From contig DAHXLU010000017.1 in assembly GCA_027365835.1 (NCBI GenBank), positions 1 through 45,102 on the forward strand: 45,102 bases of DNA. The letters are read 5' to 3'. Shown here piece by piece: positions 16,539-24,564 of the stretch. A program made the position numbers and the translations under genes. How positions within the stretch are numbered: position 1 is the first letter of the stretch; each line of letters begins with the position of its first letter. The notes below the pieces were generated by a model that saw only the letters and a program-made list of their open reading frames with translations, did not search any database and had not been told where the DNA came from. This DNA is from JAJZMA01 sp021850405 (GTDB taxonomy: Bacteria; Chloroflexota; Dormibacteria; Aeolococcales; Aeolococcaceae).

Positions 16539-17590
16539 GCGGGGTTACCCGGTACAGAAGGCTGCGTTCCAGCTCCTGACGGCATGGCAGCAGGAGCCAT
16601 GCCTACCGGGTGATGGCAGGCAAACCGGTGATCGCTGTCTCCAGCTAGTACCGGCTCGGTCAGGCGGCAGACCTGGGTCGCAAACTGGCATCTTGGGGCG
16701 AACCTGCAGCCCGGAGGGGGGGAGGAGAGGTCTGGAGGGATTCCAGGGATGCTGTAGAGGCGTTCCTCCTGCACCTGGTCCAGCCTCGGTATGGATTCGA
16801 GCAGCGCCTTGGTGTAGGGGTGGTGGGGGTTGTGAAAGATCGCCTCGGCGGGGCCCTCTTCCACCACTTTGGCCGCATACATTACCGCCACCCGGTCGGC
16901 ACGGCCAGCTATTACTCCAAGATCATGGGTGATGAGCAGAATTGCCATTCCCAGCCTCTCGCTCAGGTCATCGAGGAGGCCAAGAATCTGGGCCTGAATG
17001 GTCACGTCAAGGGCGGTTGTAGGCTCGTCCGCTATCAGCAGTCGGGGCTCGCCAGCAAGTGCAATGGCGATCACTACCCGCTGCCGCAAGCCCCCAGATA
17101 GCTGGTGGGGATAGGCCCGCAGCCTGTCTTTTGGCCGTGGCATTCCTACCAGGGCAAGCAGCTCCTCGGCCCGCTTCATGGCATCTGCGCGTGTCATTTT
17201 CTTGTGCGCCAGTATCGCCTCGGCAACCTGCTTGCCAATTGTCATGGTCGGATTCAGGGATGTCATCGGGTCCTGGAAGATGACAGCACACTCATTTCCC
17301 CGCACGTTGTGCATCTCGTTTTCTGAGAGGGGAACCAGATCCCGGCCCGCCAGGCGGATTGAGCCTTTCACGATGGCACCACCGGTGGGAAGCAGGCGCA
17401 TGATTGACATGCCAGTCATGGTCTTCCCGCAGCCAGATTCCCCTACGATTCCAAGTGTCTCTCCGGCTTTCACCTTCAGACTTACCCCGTCGACTGCGTG
17501 CACTACCGAATGGCGCAGCACGATGTCGGTATGCAGGTCCTCAATCTCCAGCAGGGGGGCGCCAGCGCTCTCTTGGTTGGTGGCCATCAT
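16535..17590 (-). CDS. ABC importer ATPase, OppD/DppD type
   Basis: 351 residues. Walker A GESGCGKTM is near 51-59, the signature is LSGGLRQRV, Walker B RLLIADEPTTALDV and the switch segment LLITHDLGV. The C-terminal peptide-importer extension has CRFAPRCQFATQVC. No Shine-Dalgarno sequence precedes the start; instead TATACT lies exactly six bases before the first ATG, the geometry of a leaderless transcript. It forms a heterodimer with the OppF-type protein encoded immediately downstream. Confidence 0.93.
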   Translation of the reverse strand: MMATNQESAGAPLLEIEDLHTDIVLRHSVVHAVDGVSLKVKAGETLGIVGESGCGKTMTGMSIMRLLPTGGAIVKGSIRLAGRDLVPLSENEMHNVRGNECAVIFQDPMTSLNPTMTIGKQVAEAILAHKKMTRADAMKRAEELLALVGMPRPKDRLRAYPHQLSGGLRQRVVIAIALAGEPRLLIADEPTTALDVTIQAQILGLLDDLSERLGMAILLITHDLGVIAGRADRVAVMYAAKVVEEGPAEAIFHNPHHPYTKALLESIPRLDQVQEERLYSIPGIPPDLSSPPPGCRFAPRCQFATQVCRLTEPVLAGDSDHRFACHHPVGMAPAAMPSGAGTQPSVPGNPA

Positions 17591-17596
17591 CTAATG

Positions 17597-17602
17597 AGTA
17601 TA
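17597..17602 (-). promoter_or_regulatory. Probable -10 box giving a leaderless oppD-type transcript
   Basis: TATACT on the minus strand (5 of 6 to TATAAT) is separated from ATG by CATTAG. Transcription starting about seven bases after the box would begin at the start codon itself. No clear -35 is present at 16-18 bp, which is common for such promoters. Confidence 0.45.
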
Positions 17603-17769
17603 GGGCCCAGTTTTGGCTTGCGTGCCTCCCGTTTTCATTTAACGGCCGCCGGACACCTGTGCCCGTGCCCGCTCGCAGTCATGCGAAGCTGTGGTGGAGC
17701 CGTGCAACCCCTTGTTCTGGCTCTCCAGGGGCTCCTTCCGCATCCTTTGGGGGCAGAGCAGCCTTTGCC

Positions 17770-19008
17770 CTAGCCGGGATGCCGGAAGGCGAGGCATGCA
17801 TTGTGCCCACCAAAGCCAAAAGAGGTGCTGAGCGCGAGGCGGACCGGGTGGGCTCTACCTGTGCCCGGTACATAGTCCAGGTCACACTCCGGGTCAGGGT
17901 TGTCCAGATTTACAGTGGGCGGCACAAACTGGGCCGCTATCGCCTGGATACAGAACATCGCCTCTACCGCTCCAGCGGCACCCAGTAGATGCCCTGTCAT
18001 CGATTTGGTGGATGAGGTAGGGATGGCGTACGCCCGTTTGCCGAGGGCGGCCTTGAGTGCGTGGGTTTCTGCCACATCGTTGAGCTGGGTGGAGGTGCCG
18101 TGCGCATTGATGTAGTCCACCTCGTCTGGTGTGGCCCCAGCATCCTCGAGCGCCAGCGTTATCGCCCGTCTTGCCCCTTCTCCCTTCGCATCAGGCTGGG
18201 TGATATGTGAAGCGTCATCGGTCGCGCCGTATCCTGCAATCTCTGCAAGGACGGTAGCTCCGCGTGCCCGGGCATGGTCTGCCTCTTCCAGCACCAGTAC
18301 TGCTGCTCCCTCCCCAGGCACAAAGCCGTCCCGGTCGCGGTCAAACGGGCGGGATGCCCGTGCAGGGTCGTCATTCCTGGTGCTGAGCGCCTGCATTGCT
18401 CCAAATGCGGCGACACCAAGGGGGGTGATGGCAGCTTCGGTGCCGCCAGCGAGCACCGCCTTCACCCTGCCCCTGCGGATCCATTCTGCAGCCTCACCAA
18501 TTGCATGGGATCCGGTAGCACAGGCAGATACAACGCCCATGTTGGGGCCCCTGGCCCCGATGTCGATTGCCACCATGCCAGCTGGCATGTCGGAGATCAT
18601 GGCGGGAATTGTAAACGGCGATATCCGCCTTGGCCCCTCGTTATACAGGGCAAGGGTGGCCCGTTCCATGAATTCCAGGCCACCTATCCCGGATCCGATC
18701 AGGACTCCTACCTGCCCAGGGTCCGCCGCTGGATCCAGCCCTGACTGTGCAAGCGCCTCACGAGCTGCACAGAGCGCCATATGGATGCACCGGCTGGAGC
18801 GGCGCGCTTCCTTTACCCCCAGCAATTCGGCAGCATTGAACCCCTTGACCTCTCCGGCAATCTGGGTAGTCAGATTGGATGCGTCAAAGCCGGTTATCCG
18901 TGCAATGCCGCTTGTTCCATTTGAGCAGGCCGCCCAGCTCGCCTTGCTGCTGTTGCCAAGCGGGGTAACTGCTCCCATGCCGGTTACAACGACCCGAAGC
19001 CGGCTCAT
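17770..19008 (-). CDS. fabF: 3-oxoacyl-[acyl-carrier-protein] synthase II (KAS II)
   Basis: 412 residues, the usual FabF length. The catalytic triad is visible: Cys163 in SACATGSHAIGEA, His303 in NAHGTSTQLND and His340 in TKSMTGHLLGAAGA, with Lys335 next to it. The N-terminal VVVTGMGAVTPLG and C-terminal STSFGFGGHNACL motifs are canonical. It condenses malonyl-ACP with acyl-ACP in type II fatty-acid synthesis in the cytoplasm. Its ATG overlaps the stop of fabI (ATGA), so elongation condensing enzyme and enoyl reductase are made from one message, an economical two-gene unit without fabG, fabD or acpP nearby. Confidence 0.96.
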   Translation of the reverse strand: MSRLRVVVTGMGAVTPLGNSSKASWAACSNGTSGIARITGFDASNLTTQIAGEVKGFNAAELLGVKEARRSSRCIHMALCAAREALAQSGLDPAADPGQVGVLIGSGIGGLEFMERATLALYNEGPRRISPFTIPAMISDMPAGMVAIDIGARGPNMGVVSACATGSHAIGEAAEWIRRGRVKAVLAGGTEAAITPLGVAAFGAMQALSTRNDDPARASRPFDRDRDGFVPGEGAAVLVLEEADHARARGATVLAEIAGYGATDDASHITQPDAKGEGARRAITLALEDAGATPDEVDYINAHGTSTQLNDVAETHALKAALGKRAYAIPTSSTKSMTGHLLGAAGAVEAMFCIQAIAAQFVPPTVNLDNPDPECDLDYVPGTGRAHPVRLALSTSFGFGGHNACLAFRHPG

Positions 19009-19811
19009 ACTGCAGCCCCCTGGGAGCTGAATCCACCATCTACATGGATGATCTGACCGGTTATGGCCCTGGCCCGGCTGGAGAGGAGAAAGGTCGCGGT
19101 ATCTGCGACCGGGGTCGCATCACCGGCATCCCATCCCAGTGGTGCGCCTCGCGCCCAGAGCTGTCGCAGGCTGGCAAATCCAGGGATGGCCTTCGCGGCC
19201 ACAGTGTCCAGTGGTCCAGCAGCGATGCTGTTTACCCTTATGTGCTCCTTGCCCAGATCCCGGGCAAGATAGCGGGTGGCTGATTCCAGTGCTGCCTTGG
19301 CTGGTCCCATCCAGTCATACAGCGGCCAGGCGCGGGAGGCGTCAAAGGTGAGCGCCACAATAGCTCCTCCGTCCGGTGGGAAAAGTGGTCGCATCGCCTG
19401 GCTCAGGGAGACAAGTGAGTAGCTGCTTACCTGAAGCGCTGTAGCCACAGACTCCCAGGGGGCAGTCATGAACCCACCCGCCAGACACTCCTCAGGTGCA
19501 AAGCCGATAGCATGCACAACTCCGTCAATATTGCCGAACCGCTCCTTCAGACTGCTGGCAAGCGCTGTCAGCTGCTCTGGCCGGGTTACGTCCAGCTCCA
19601 GCACATCGGGCTTGCCACTGATGCGTGCGGCACTCTTCTGCGTGAGAGTCATGGCTCTTCCAAATGACGTCAGTATCACTTCTGCGCCCTCTGCGCTTGC
19701 AGCCTGGGCGATGGCAAAGGCAATTGAACGGGGGCTGAGCACCCCGGTTATGAGCAGCCTTTTCTGGAAGAGGATTCCACCGTCTTTCCCATTTTTCCCG
19801 ATTGCTTTCAT
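19005..19811 (-). CDS. fabI: Enoyl-[acyl-carrier-protein] reductase (NADH), FabI/InhA type
   Basis: 268 residues from the ATG at 19811 with AGGAG upstream; a longer frame upstream has no ribosome-binding site. The dinucleotide site RLLITGVLSPRSIAFAIAQ is the FabI version of the Rossmann motif. The catalytic Tyr and Lys are in YDWMGPAKAALES, where the Y-x-W-M pattern resembles mycobacterial InhA. GPLDTVAAKAIPGF and ITGQIIHVDGGF complete the short-chain-dehydrogenase fold. It carries out the last reduction in each cycle of fatty-acid elongation. First gene of the fabI-fabF pair. Confidence 0.95.
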   Translation of the reverse strand: MKAIGKNGKDGGILFQKRLLITGVLSPRSIAFAIAQAASAEGAEVILTSFGRAMTLTQKSAARISGKPDVLELDVTRPEQLTALASSLKERFGNIDGVVHAIGFAPEECLAGGFMTAPWESVATALQVSSYSLVSLSQAMRPLFPPDGGAIVALTFDASRAWPLYDWMGPAKAALESATRYLARDLGKEHIRVNSIAAGPLDTVAAKAIPGFASLRQLWARGAPLGWDAGDATPVADTATFLLSSRARAITGQIIHVDGGFSSQGAAV

Positions 19812-19999
19812 ATGCTCCTGTTGCAGACAGTCCGCCTTGTCCTGTTTCTTCCAGCTACCAGTGCCGCTCCACCCTATCCTGTGCCATGGCACGGGAAGGC
19901 TTCCTGCAGGAGTGTATACCTGCTGTAGGGTGTCTCCTGATTTTGCAGCCCCTGTGTGGACCTATAGCCTAATTTTGCCTTATTGGGCCAGCTGTCGCG

Positions 20000-20809
20000 C
20001 TAACCCGCCCTGGCGCCTGCGATCAGTGAAAGCATTTTTTCATGCCAGTCGGGCGCACCGGCCAGAATGTCTCCACTGTGCAGCCAGCTGGCCCCATCTC
20101 CATCCCAGTCGGTAACGATCCCACCGGCTTCCCGCACCAGCAGGGCTCCTGCGGCAACGTCCCAGGGGGAGAGGCCCAGTTCAAAGTAGCCGTCAAAGCT
20201 GCCTGCAGCAGTATACGCAAGATCAAGGCTTGCGGTTCCAGCCCTGCGCAGGTCTTCAAAATTGCTCATCGCGCCAAGAAATACAGGCAGGTACTCCTGT
20301 CTCCTGTGCGGGATCCGGAAGGGAAATCCGGTAGCGACAAGCGTCCTGCTCGTGCGCATGGCGCTAACGGCCAGCCTTCTATTTGCCTCGTCGGTGGCGC
20401 CATCGCCAAGCGCAGCACTCCAGCTCTTTTGCAGTAGCGGAGCAGAAACTGCGGCTACGTAGGGGATCGCATCAGCAAGGAGTGCGATGCTCACGCCAAC
20501 AACCGGGAAGCGGTGCAGGAAGTTGGTGGTGCCATCCAGCGGGTCCACAACCCACAGCAGGCCATCTCCAATTGGCTGCCCCCCTGCTTCTTCTGAGAGC
20601 ACAGGCACCTTAGGGGTCTTCTCGGAAAGCATAGCTATTACAGCGGCCTCAGCAGCCAGGTCTGCCTGGGTCACATAATCTGCCGGGCCCTTCTCTGTTG
20701 CAGTGATATCGTGCGAGCCGCCTGCCCACTGTGAGAGCACCTCTGCTCCTGCTGCAGCGGCAGCGATGGCGGTCTGCCGCAAGTCATCACGCTCCTGGCG
20801 GCTGGTCAC
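20000..20809 (-). CDS. suhB: Inositol-monophosphatase family phosphatase
   Basis: 269 residues. The Mg-binding motifs of the family are all present: LSEEAGG (71-77), DPLDGTTNF (89-97) and PWDVAAG (215-221). DPLDGTTNF followed by HRFPVVGVSIAL is typical of inositol-1-phosphatase/SuhB rather than of fructose bisphosphatase or CysQ. It probably hydrolyses inositol-1-phosphate or related phosphates in the cytoplasm; inositol supply for lipids or compatible solutes would fit, but the substrate is not provable here. Its start overlaps the stop of the DoxX-like gene (ATGA), so the two are co-transcribed. Confidence 0.9.
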   Translation of the reverse strand: MTSRQERDDLRQTAIAAAAAGAEVLSQWAGGSHDITATEKGPADYVTQADLAAEAAVIAMLSEKTPKVPVLSEEAGGQPIGDGLLWVVDPLDGTTNFLHRFPVVGVSIALLADAIPYVAAVSAPLLQKSWSAALGDGATDEANRRLAVSAMRTSRTLVATGFPFRIPHRRQEYLPVFLGAMSNFEDLRRAGTASLDLAYTAAGSFDGYFELGLSPWDVAAGALLVREAGGIVTDWDGDGASWLHSGDILAGAPDWHEKMLSLIAGARAG

Positions 20810-21297
20810 AGCTGGATGGTCAGTGTTTCGGAAGGAGCCGAGAATACGGCGAGACAGAGCCCGGCTAGCGCAAGGTCACGGATGCCGATCTGTCCTGGAC
20901 CGTGGGTCAGTGCTATTCCAAGAAGCATGAGGAGGAACAGGGCTGCCGCCGCTGCACTCCAGAGACGCGAGCCGATCCCGGCCGCAAGCAGGAGTCCAGA
21001 TATTGCGAGTGCCTGGCTGGCTGCGGCAACACATGCCAGCGCTGCGACCGAAGAGTGGTCCACAAAGGGGATGAACTGTGCCCACTCCTGGGCGGATGTG
21101 AGCTGGCTAACTCCCATCCATACCAGAAGCGCACCGAGCAGGATCCGTGCTACTGCACCAGCGTATTCGCGAAGTGCATCTGCTGCACCGCCAATCCCGA
21201 CCGAAGATTGCGCCTTCATCCGGTTCCAGCCCTTTGGACCACAAGCGTGCATCGAGTGCTGGAGCACAGTGGAAGAAGGAGGTGCATTTCGCTTCAT
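20806..21297 (-). CDS. DoxX-like small membrane protein
   Basis: 163 residues from the first ATG, or 137 from an ATG at 21219; neither has a strong ribosome-binding site. The order of features is DoxX/DoxD-like: a first helix containing RILLGALLVWMGVSQL, a loop with WAQFIPF, then AASQALAISGLLLAAGI, AAAALFLLMLLGIAL and a last amphipathic helix. The family includes subunits of thiosulfate:quinone oxidoreductase and many uncharacterised redox-linked membrane proteins. Overlap with the phosphatase gene indicates one operon, although a functional link is not obvious. Confidence 0.65.
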   Translation of the reverse strand: MKRNAPPSSTVLQHSMHACGPKGWNRMKAQSSVGIGGAADALREYAGAVARILLGALLVWMGVSQLTSAQEWAQFIPFVDHSSVAALACVAAASQALAISGLLLAAGIGSRLWSAAAAALFLLMLLGIALTHGPGQIGIRDLALAGLCLAVFSAPSETLTIQL

Positions 21298-21519
21298 TTT
21301 TCCATTTTCCCGGAGGTGCCAGATGGAATCTGCTGGATCCGTTACAGGGGGAAAGCCCAGGGCTCAGCCCCAGGCAGTAACTGCACGCCATGGGACCCGG
21401 GCTACCAGACAGGGACAGGGCCGGCACAAGACCAGGGCTGGATGAGTGCCGCAGGATAACCCTGACCGCAGATGCAAGTGCGGGTAGTGTTGGTGAGCCC
21501 CAAAGGAGCACAAAAATAG

Positions 21520-21577
21520 GACAGTTGTTAGAGCAATTCGACTCCCGGGAGCGGCTATCCTGGCTAACAGAACTGTC
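21520..21577. repeat. Nested inverted repeat upstream of the MNT/HEPN pair
   Basis: The outer arms are 12 and 14 nt, paired except for a 2-nt bulge; a 10-bp palindrome lies near the middle. Its position about 100-150 bp before a gene encoding an HTH protein suggests an autoregulatory operator; a decayed element end is the alternative. Confidence 0.4.
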
Positions 21578-21637
21578 ACTTTCTGCCGTCTGGAGGAAGT
21601 TATCGGGAGCCGGGCAGTTTCCCTCCCGCAATAACTA

Positions 21638-21666
21638 TTGGCAATGCCGATAGATGGCGCTATGCC
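21638..21666 (+). promoter_or_regulatory. Candidate promoter of the MNT/HEPN unit
   Basis: TTGGCA (5 of 6 to consensus) is followed by a 17-bp spacer and TATGCC (3 of 6), and then six bases to the ATG at 21673, which has no Shine-Dalgarno sequence. The spacing again fits leaderless transcription. Confidence 0.35.
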
Positions 21667-21672
21667 ATCTGT

Positions 21673-22323
21673 ATGAAGCTAGTTGAACGTGCCCGTCTTG
21701 CTCCGGCTCCTCCACGCGGCTGGCAGGAGGTAAAAAATCTATACCAGATGAGTGAGCATTTGTTTGGCTCGGCCACGTTTGGCGACGTTCTGGCGTTGCT
21801 GTCCCTCCATCTCGACAGAGGGTTTACCATGGAGGAAATCCAGCTGGATCTGGGCACCAGCTATGAGAGCACTCATAGAGCGGTGCGTCGGCTGACACAA
21901 GCGGGATTGGTCTCGAAGGAGGCAGGTCCAGGTCTGGCCCATACGGTTGTGTTGCCCCGGTCATCATCAGCCATGGCTTTGCGTGCCGTGACGCTGAAGT
22001 TCTGTTCCATTGGGCCGCGGCTCATGTGGCTTCGCTCCCAGGCGGGACCGTTATCCGTAGACGAGGCTTTCGTCTACGGATCCATCGCAGCCGGCACGGA
22101 GCGCCAAGACAGTGACATCGACGTCCTGGTCATTGGTGAAGCGACCGACTGGGATGTTGCTGCGCACACGTACGACCTCACCGATCGCCTGCGTCGCGAC
22201 GTCAACATCATGGTCGTGCATCCGGCAGAGGCGGTGCAGAGTGATTTTGTTTGCCGAATCTCTGCGGGCGTCACGATGAACTTGATCAGTGCCACAGAGG
22301 CACCACGCCATGCCGTTGCCTGA
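21673..22323 (+). CDS. HTH-nucleotidyltransferase fusion (MNT-type antitoxin candidate)
   Basis: 216 residues. The N-terminal half (about 30-95) reads as a winged helix-turn-helix: FGDVLALLSLHLDRGFTMEE, then IQLDLGTSYESTHRAVRRLT. The C-terminal half is a minimal nucleotidyltransferase with YGSIAAGTERQDSDID at 135-150, giving the GS motif and the Asp pair 148/150. The third acidic position expected later in the fold appears as Asn178 in RDVNIMVV, so activity may be altered. It overlaps the following HEPN-like gene. In HEPN-MNT modules the MNT protein neutralises the HEPN RNase by nucleotidylating it; here the fused DNA-binding domain would also allow autoregulation. Probably cytoplasmic. Confidence 0.75.
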   Translation: MKLVERARLAPAPPRGWQEVKNLYQMSEHLFGSATFGDVLALLSLHLDRGFTMEEIQLDLGTSYESTHRAVRRLTQAGLVSKEAGPGLAHTVVLPRSSSAMALRAVTLKFCSIGPRLMWLRSQAGPLSVDEAFVYGSIAAGTERQDSDIDVLVIGEATDWDVAAHTYDLTDRLRRDVNIMVVHPAEAVQSDFVCRISAGVTMNLISATEAPRHAVA

Positions 22324-22861
22324 ACCTTCTTCAGTGAGTCATATGCTCGCAACCCTGATCGACAAGCAACGCCTTGCCCTCAAGCGAAGCCCGATGATCA
22401 CCGACAGCGAGGTTCTCGCTACATTGGAGTTGGCCCATCGTCACCGCGCCGAAGCCCGCTATTTGCGTGCCACCCAGTACCCGATCCAGGCGAGAGTGTT
22501 TGATGTCGCGTTCGATGCCTGCTGCGTGGCCGCAGAAGCATTGATTGAAGCGTATGGGTTCCGCACATCAGGTTCGGAGGGAAGTAGAACGTCGGTACTC
22601 GGTGCAGCGGCTCTCGCCTTGCATGAACTGGGGCAGGAGGATGTCAGTGAGAAGCTACGCACTGCTGACCAGGTGCTCAGAGTGAAGCGAAACCGAGCCA
22701 GGTACCACGAACTGGATGCAGTTGGCCCACAGGATGTGATCACAGCCATCGAGATCTCAGAGACCGTCGTCGATACCTGCGCTTCTGAAATTGCCAAATG
22801 CCTAAAGGTGACTATACCTGACTTTGTGTTTGGCGATCTCGAAATCGACGAACACAGCTAG
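22310..22861 (+). CDS. HEPN-like protein (toxin candidate)
   Basis: 183 residues from the ATG at 22310 (GAGG upstream), overlapping the previous gene by 14 bp; a GTG at 22289 is possible. It is all-helical in appearance: ELAHRHRAEARYL, FDVAFDACCVAAEALIEAYG and ALALHELGQEDVSEKL are laid out as in HEPN four-helix bundles. The candidate active site is R127-x5-H133 in RVKRNRARYHEL, matching the R-x(4-6)-H signature of HEPN ribonucleases. Partnered with an MNT-type protein it is most simply a toxin; it could also be a non-catalytic HEPN. Its TAG stop shares the CTAG with the stop of the convergent gene. Confidence 0.65.
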   Translation: MPLPEPSSVSHMLATLIDKQRLALKRSPMITDSEVLATLELAHRHRAEARYLRATQYPIQARVFDVAFDACCVAAEALIEAYGFRTSGSEGSRTSVLGAAALALHELGQEDVSEKLRTADQVLRVKRNRARYHELDAVGPQDVITAIEISETVVDTCASEIAKCLKVTIPDFVFGDLEIDEHS

Positions 22862-23454
22862 TCCAATTCGCACCGCGCCGCTGACACAACCTTGCATGCT
22901 GGTCCGGCCATAAAGGCTGCCAGCGTGCCCTCAAGATGGGATCCAGCCAGCCGCCCATCTGCCCGGGCACCTTCCTCCAGTGGGGTGTAATCCTTTGTAA
23001 TCTGTGACAGTCTGCCCAGGGGCTCCATGGATCTCCGACGGCTCGCCTCCAGGGCAGGCAGCATAATTTCCCGTCCAAGCCTTCCACGTATGGGAAAGCC
23101 ATAACTTCCGCCAACCTCTGCGGCGATCCGTGAGATGACGGCATCTCCATCTTCTGCGCCCAGTGTCATGTGCTCGATCTGGTCCATCGACATTCCTGTA
23201 AGCCTGCCAATAGTGCTGAAGAGCTCCGTGAGGCACGGCATCATGACGCTGTTACGAACCGGCAAGGCGCTGCCAGCAAGGCCGGCAGCGTCCCATCCAG
23301 GATCGATCCCGGCAATAAACTGGTCGACCCGCCTGGTAGCAACCCATGCAGTCAGGGCCTTTCCCACCACCCATCCAGCGGTTGAAACCTGCCGTTCCCT
23401 GGGCTGAGCTATCTGGGCGAGAAGCTGCGTCTGGAACAGTCGGGCAACTGCCAA
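22858..23454 (-). CDS. Conserved-looking hypothetical protein
   Basis: 198 residues if read from the TTG at 23454, the only start near the 5' end of this frame; its ribosome-binding site is poor, so the N-terminus is uncertain. No membrane helix or signal is strong. Segments such as VSTAGWVVGKALTAWVATRR, CLTELFSTIGRLTGMSMDQI and AAEVGGSYGFPIRGRLGREI look like a folded, helix-rich protein rather than noise. It lies 63 bp after the TolB-like gene in the same direction and may be the third gene of the LCP operon. Family not recognised. Confidence 0.45.
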   Translation of the reverse strand: MAVARLFQTQLLAQIAQPRERQVSTAGWVVGKALTAWVATRRVDQFIAGIDPGWDAAGLAGSALPVRNSVMMPCLTELFSTIGRLTGMSMDQIEHMTLGAEDGDAVISRIAAEVGGSYGFPIRGRLGREIMLPALEASRRRSMEPLGRLSQITKDYTPLEEGARADGRLAGSHLEGTLAAFMAGPACKVVSAARCELD

Positions 23455-23517
23455 TCCTGTCTGGGTTTTCTTTCAGCCCTCCTGGCTTGCCGTCGTGCTG
23501 GCCTGGTCAGCGGTGGA

Positions 23518-24564
23518 CTATCCAGCAGTCCATACCGGTGTGGAGGTTGCGTCCAGGTTGAAGCCGGTTGTTACCTGCTGGGCTGGGCTGGGCTGGGCTG
23601 CCAGTGGGTTCTGGATAACCCAGAGCTGGAACGGGGCGCCCTTTGTCGCAGGAGAGAGGAAGATGAGTGACTTTCCATTTGGGGACCAGGCTGGTACAGC
23701 TGGAAGAACGGCAGAGGGAATTACCCGTGCTGGTCCAAGTACGTAGGTGGTTCCGTTATTGGAGATAGGGGCAATCTCCAGTGCACTTGTCTGGGCAGTG
23801 TCATTAATGCAGATCATGGCCAGCTCTGTGGCAGCTGGATTGAGGGCTGGCTCTTCGCAGTTGGCACTGGGCGGTGTGAGATAGTTGCCAGGATCGGTTG
23901 CGCTTGCCTGGTAGTACAGCTGGGAATAGGTAGCTCCAGTTGTTGAGTTTATAGCAAACTTGGAGTAGATGACCCCACCTCCGGGAGTGCCCACGGGCTG
24001 GACATCGCCTCCCTGATAGGGATTGGGGCTGCTCCACTGGACACCGTCGGTAAGCGGGGAGCTTGCTATCGGAAGGGACCAGATGGAGAACGTGACATTG
24101 TAGGACTCAGCCCCCTGCTGGTCATAGCTGAAGAAGATGCTGTTGCTCCCCTGTACCGGAACCGGATAGAAACCCCAGTGGGCGTTACTGATATCCGCGG
24201 GGTCAGCAAAATTGGTAAGCCAGTTGATCAGGTGTCCAGTGGGTGACAGCACCGCTATGTTGGAGTAGGAGGAATGGCGCTGTACGGCTACGATATTGTG
24301 GTTGGGAAGGACGGCAGGCTGCTGCCATCCATTCGCTGGTGTCAGCTGCGTGAAGGACCCTCCCTGTAGCTTGTAGAGCGCTCCGTTCTGGGAGAGCAGT
24401 ATGCTCCCCGGAAGTGCTACCTGGGTTTTGCTTTTCAGCGGGTCAACCACCCTGGCGATGGTGGACGCTGTGCGCAGGTTTCCGATAAGCGTATAGGTGC
24501 CAAAGCCAAATGCGGCCATGAGTAGCAGCAGCAGGAGGGTCACAAAGCCACGGGAACGGATCAT
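23518..24564 (-). CDS. Membrane-anchored TolB/WD40-like beta-propeller protein
   Basis: 348 residues. One N-terminal transmembrane helix (about 7-29, FVTLLLLLLMAAFGFGTYTL) leaves the rest outside. The body is a series of blades of TolB/PD40 character, for instance PGSILLSQNGALYKLQGGSF, LNPAATELAMICIND and PAWSPNGKSLIFLSPATKGAPFQLWVI (the last is the classic W-S-P-D-G-K pattern with N for D). The start overlaps the stop of the LCP gene (ATGA), so the two proteins are made together. A role in sensing or in assisting wall-polymer attachment is inference from this coupling. Confidence 0.7.
   Translation of the reverse strand: MIRSRGFVTLLLLLLMAAFGFGTYTLIGNLRTASTIARVVDPLKSKTQVALPGSILLSQNGALYKLQGGSFTQLTPANGWQQPAVLPNHNIVAVQRHSSYSNIAVLSPTGHLINWLTNFADPADISNAHWGFYPVPVQGSNSIFFSYDQQGAESYNVTFSIWSLPIASSPLTDGVQWSSPNPYQGGDVQPVGTPGGGVIYSKFAINSTTGATYSQLYYQASATDPGNYLTPPSANCEEPALNPAATELAMICINDTAQTSALEIAPISNNGTTYVLGPARVIPSAVLPAVPAWSPNGKSLIFLSPATKGAPFQLWVIQNPLAAQPSPAQQVTTGFNLDATSTPVWTAG

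Larger units (their letters stand above)
21298..21672. other. 375-bp gap between divergent units, with inverted repeats and a promoter
   Basis: No gene is seen. Notable are GACAGTTGTTAG (21520-21531), which reappears inverted with a 2-nt bulge at 21564-21577, and a perfect CTCCCGGGAG palindrome (21542-21551) between them. A promoter-like TTGGCA/TATGCC pair abuts the HTH-nucleotidyltransferase gene. Confidence 0.5.

Noticed and set aside
18131..19030. 299-codon plus-strand open frame
   Set aside because: Antisense to fabF, which has all catalytic motifs; Ala/Pro/Ser-rich shadow.
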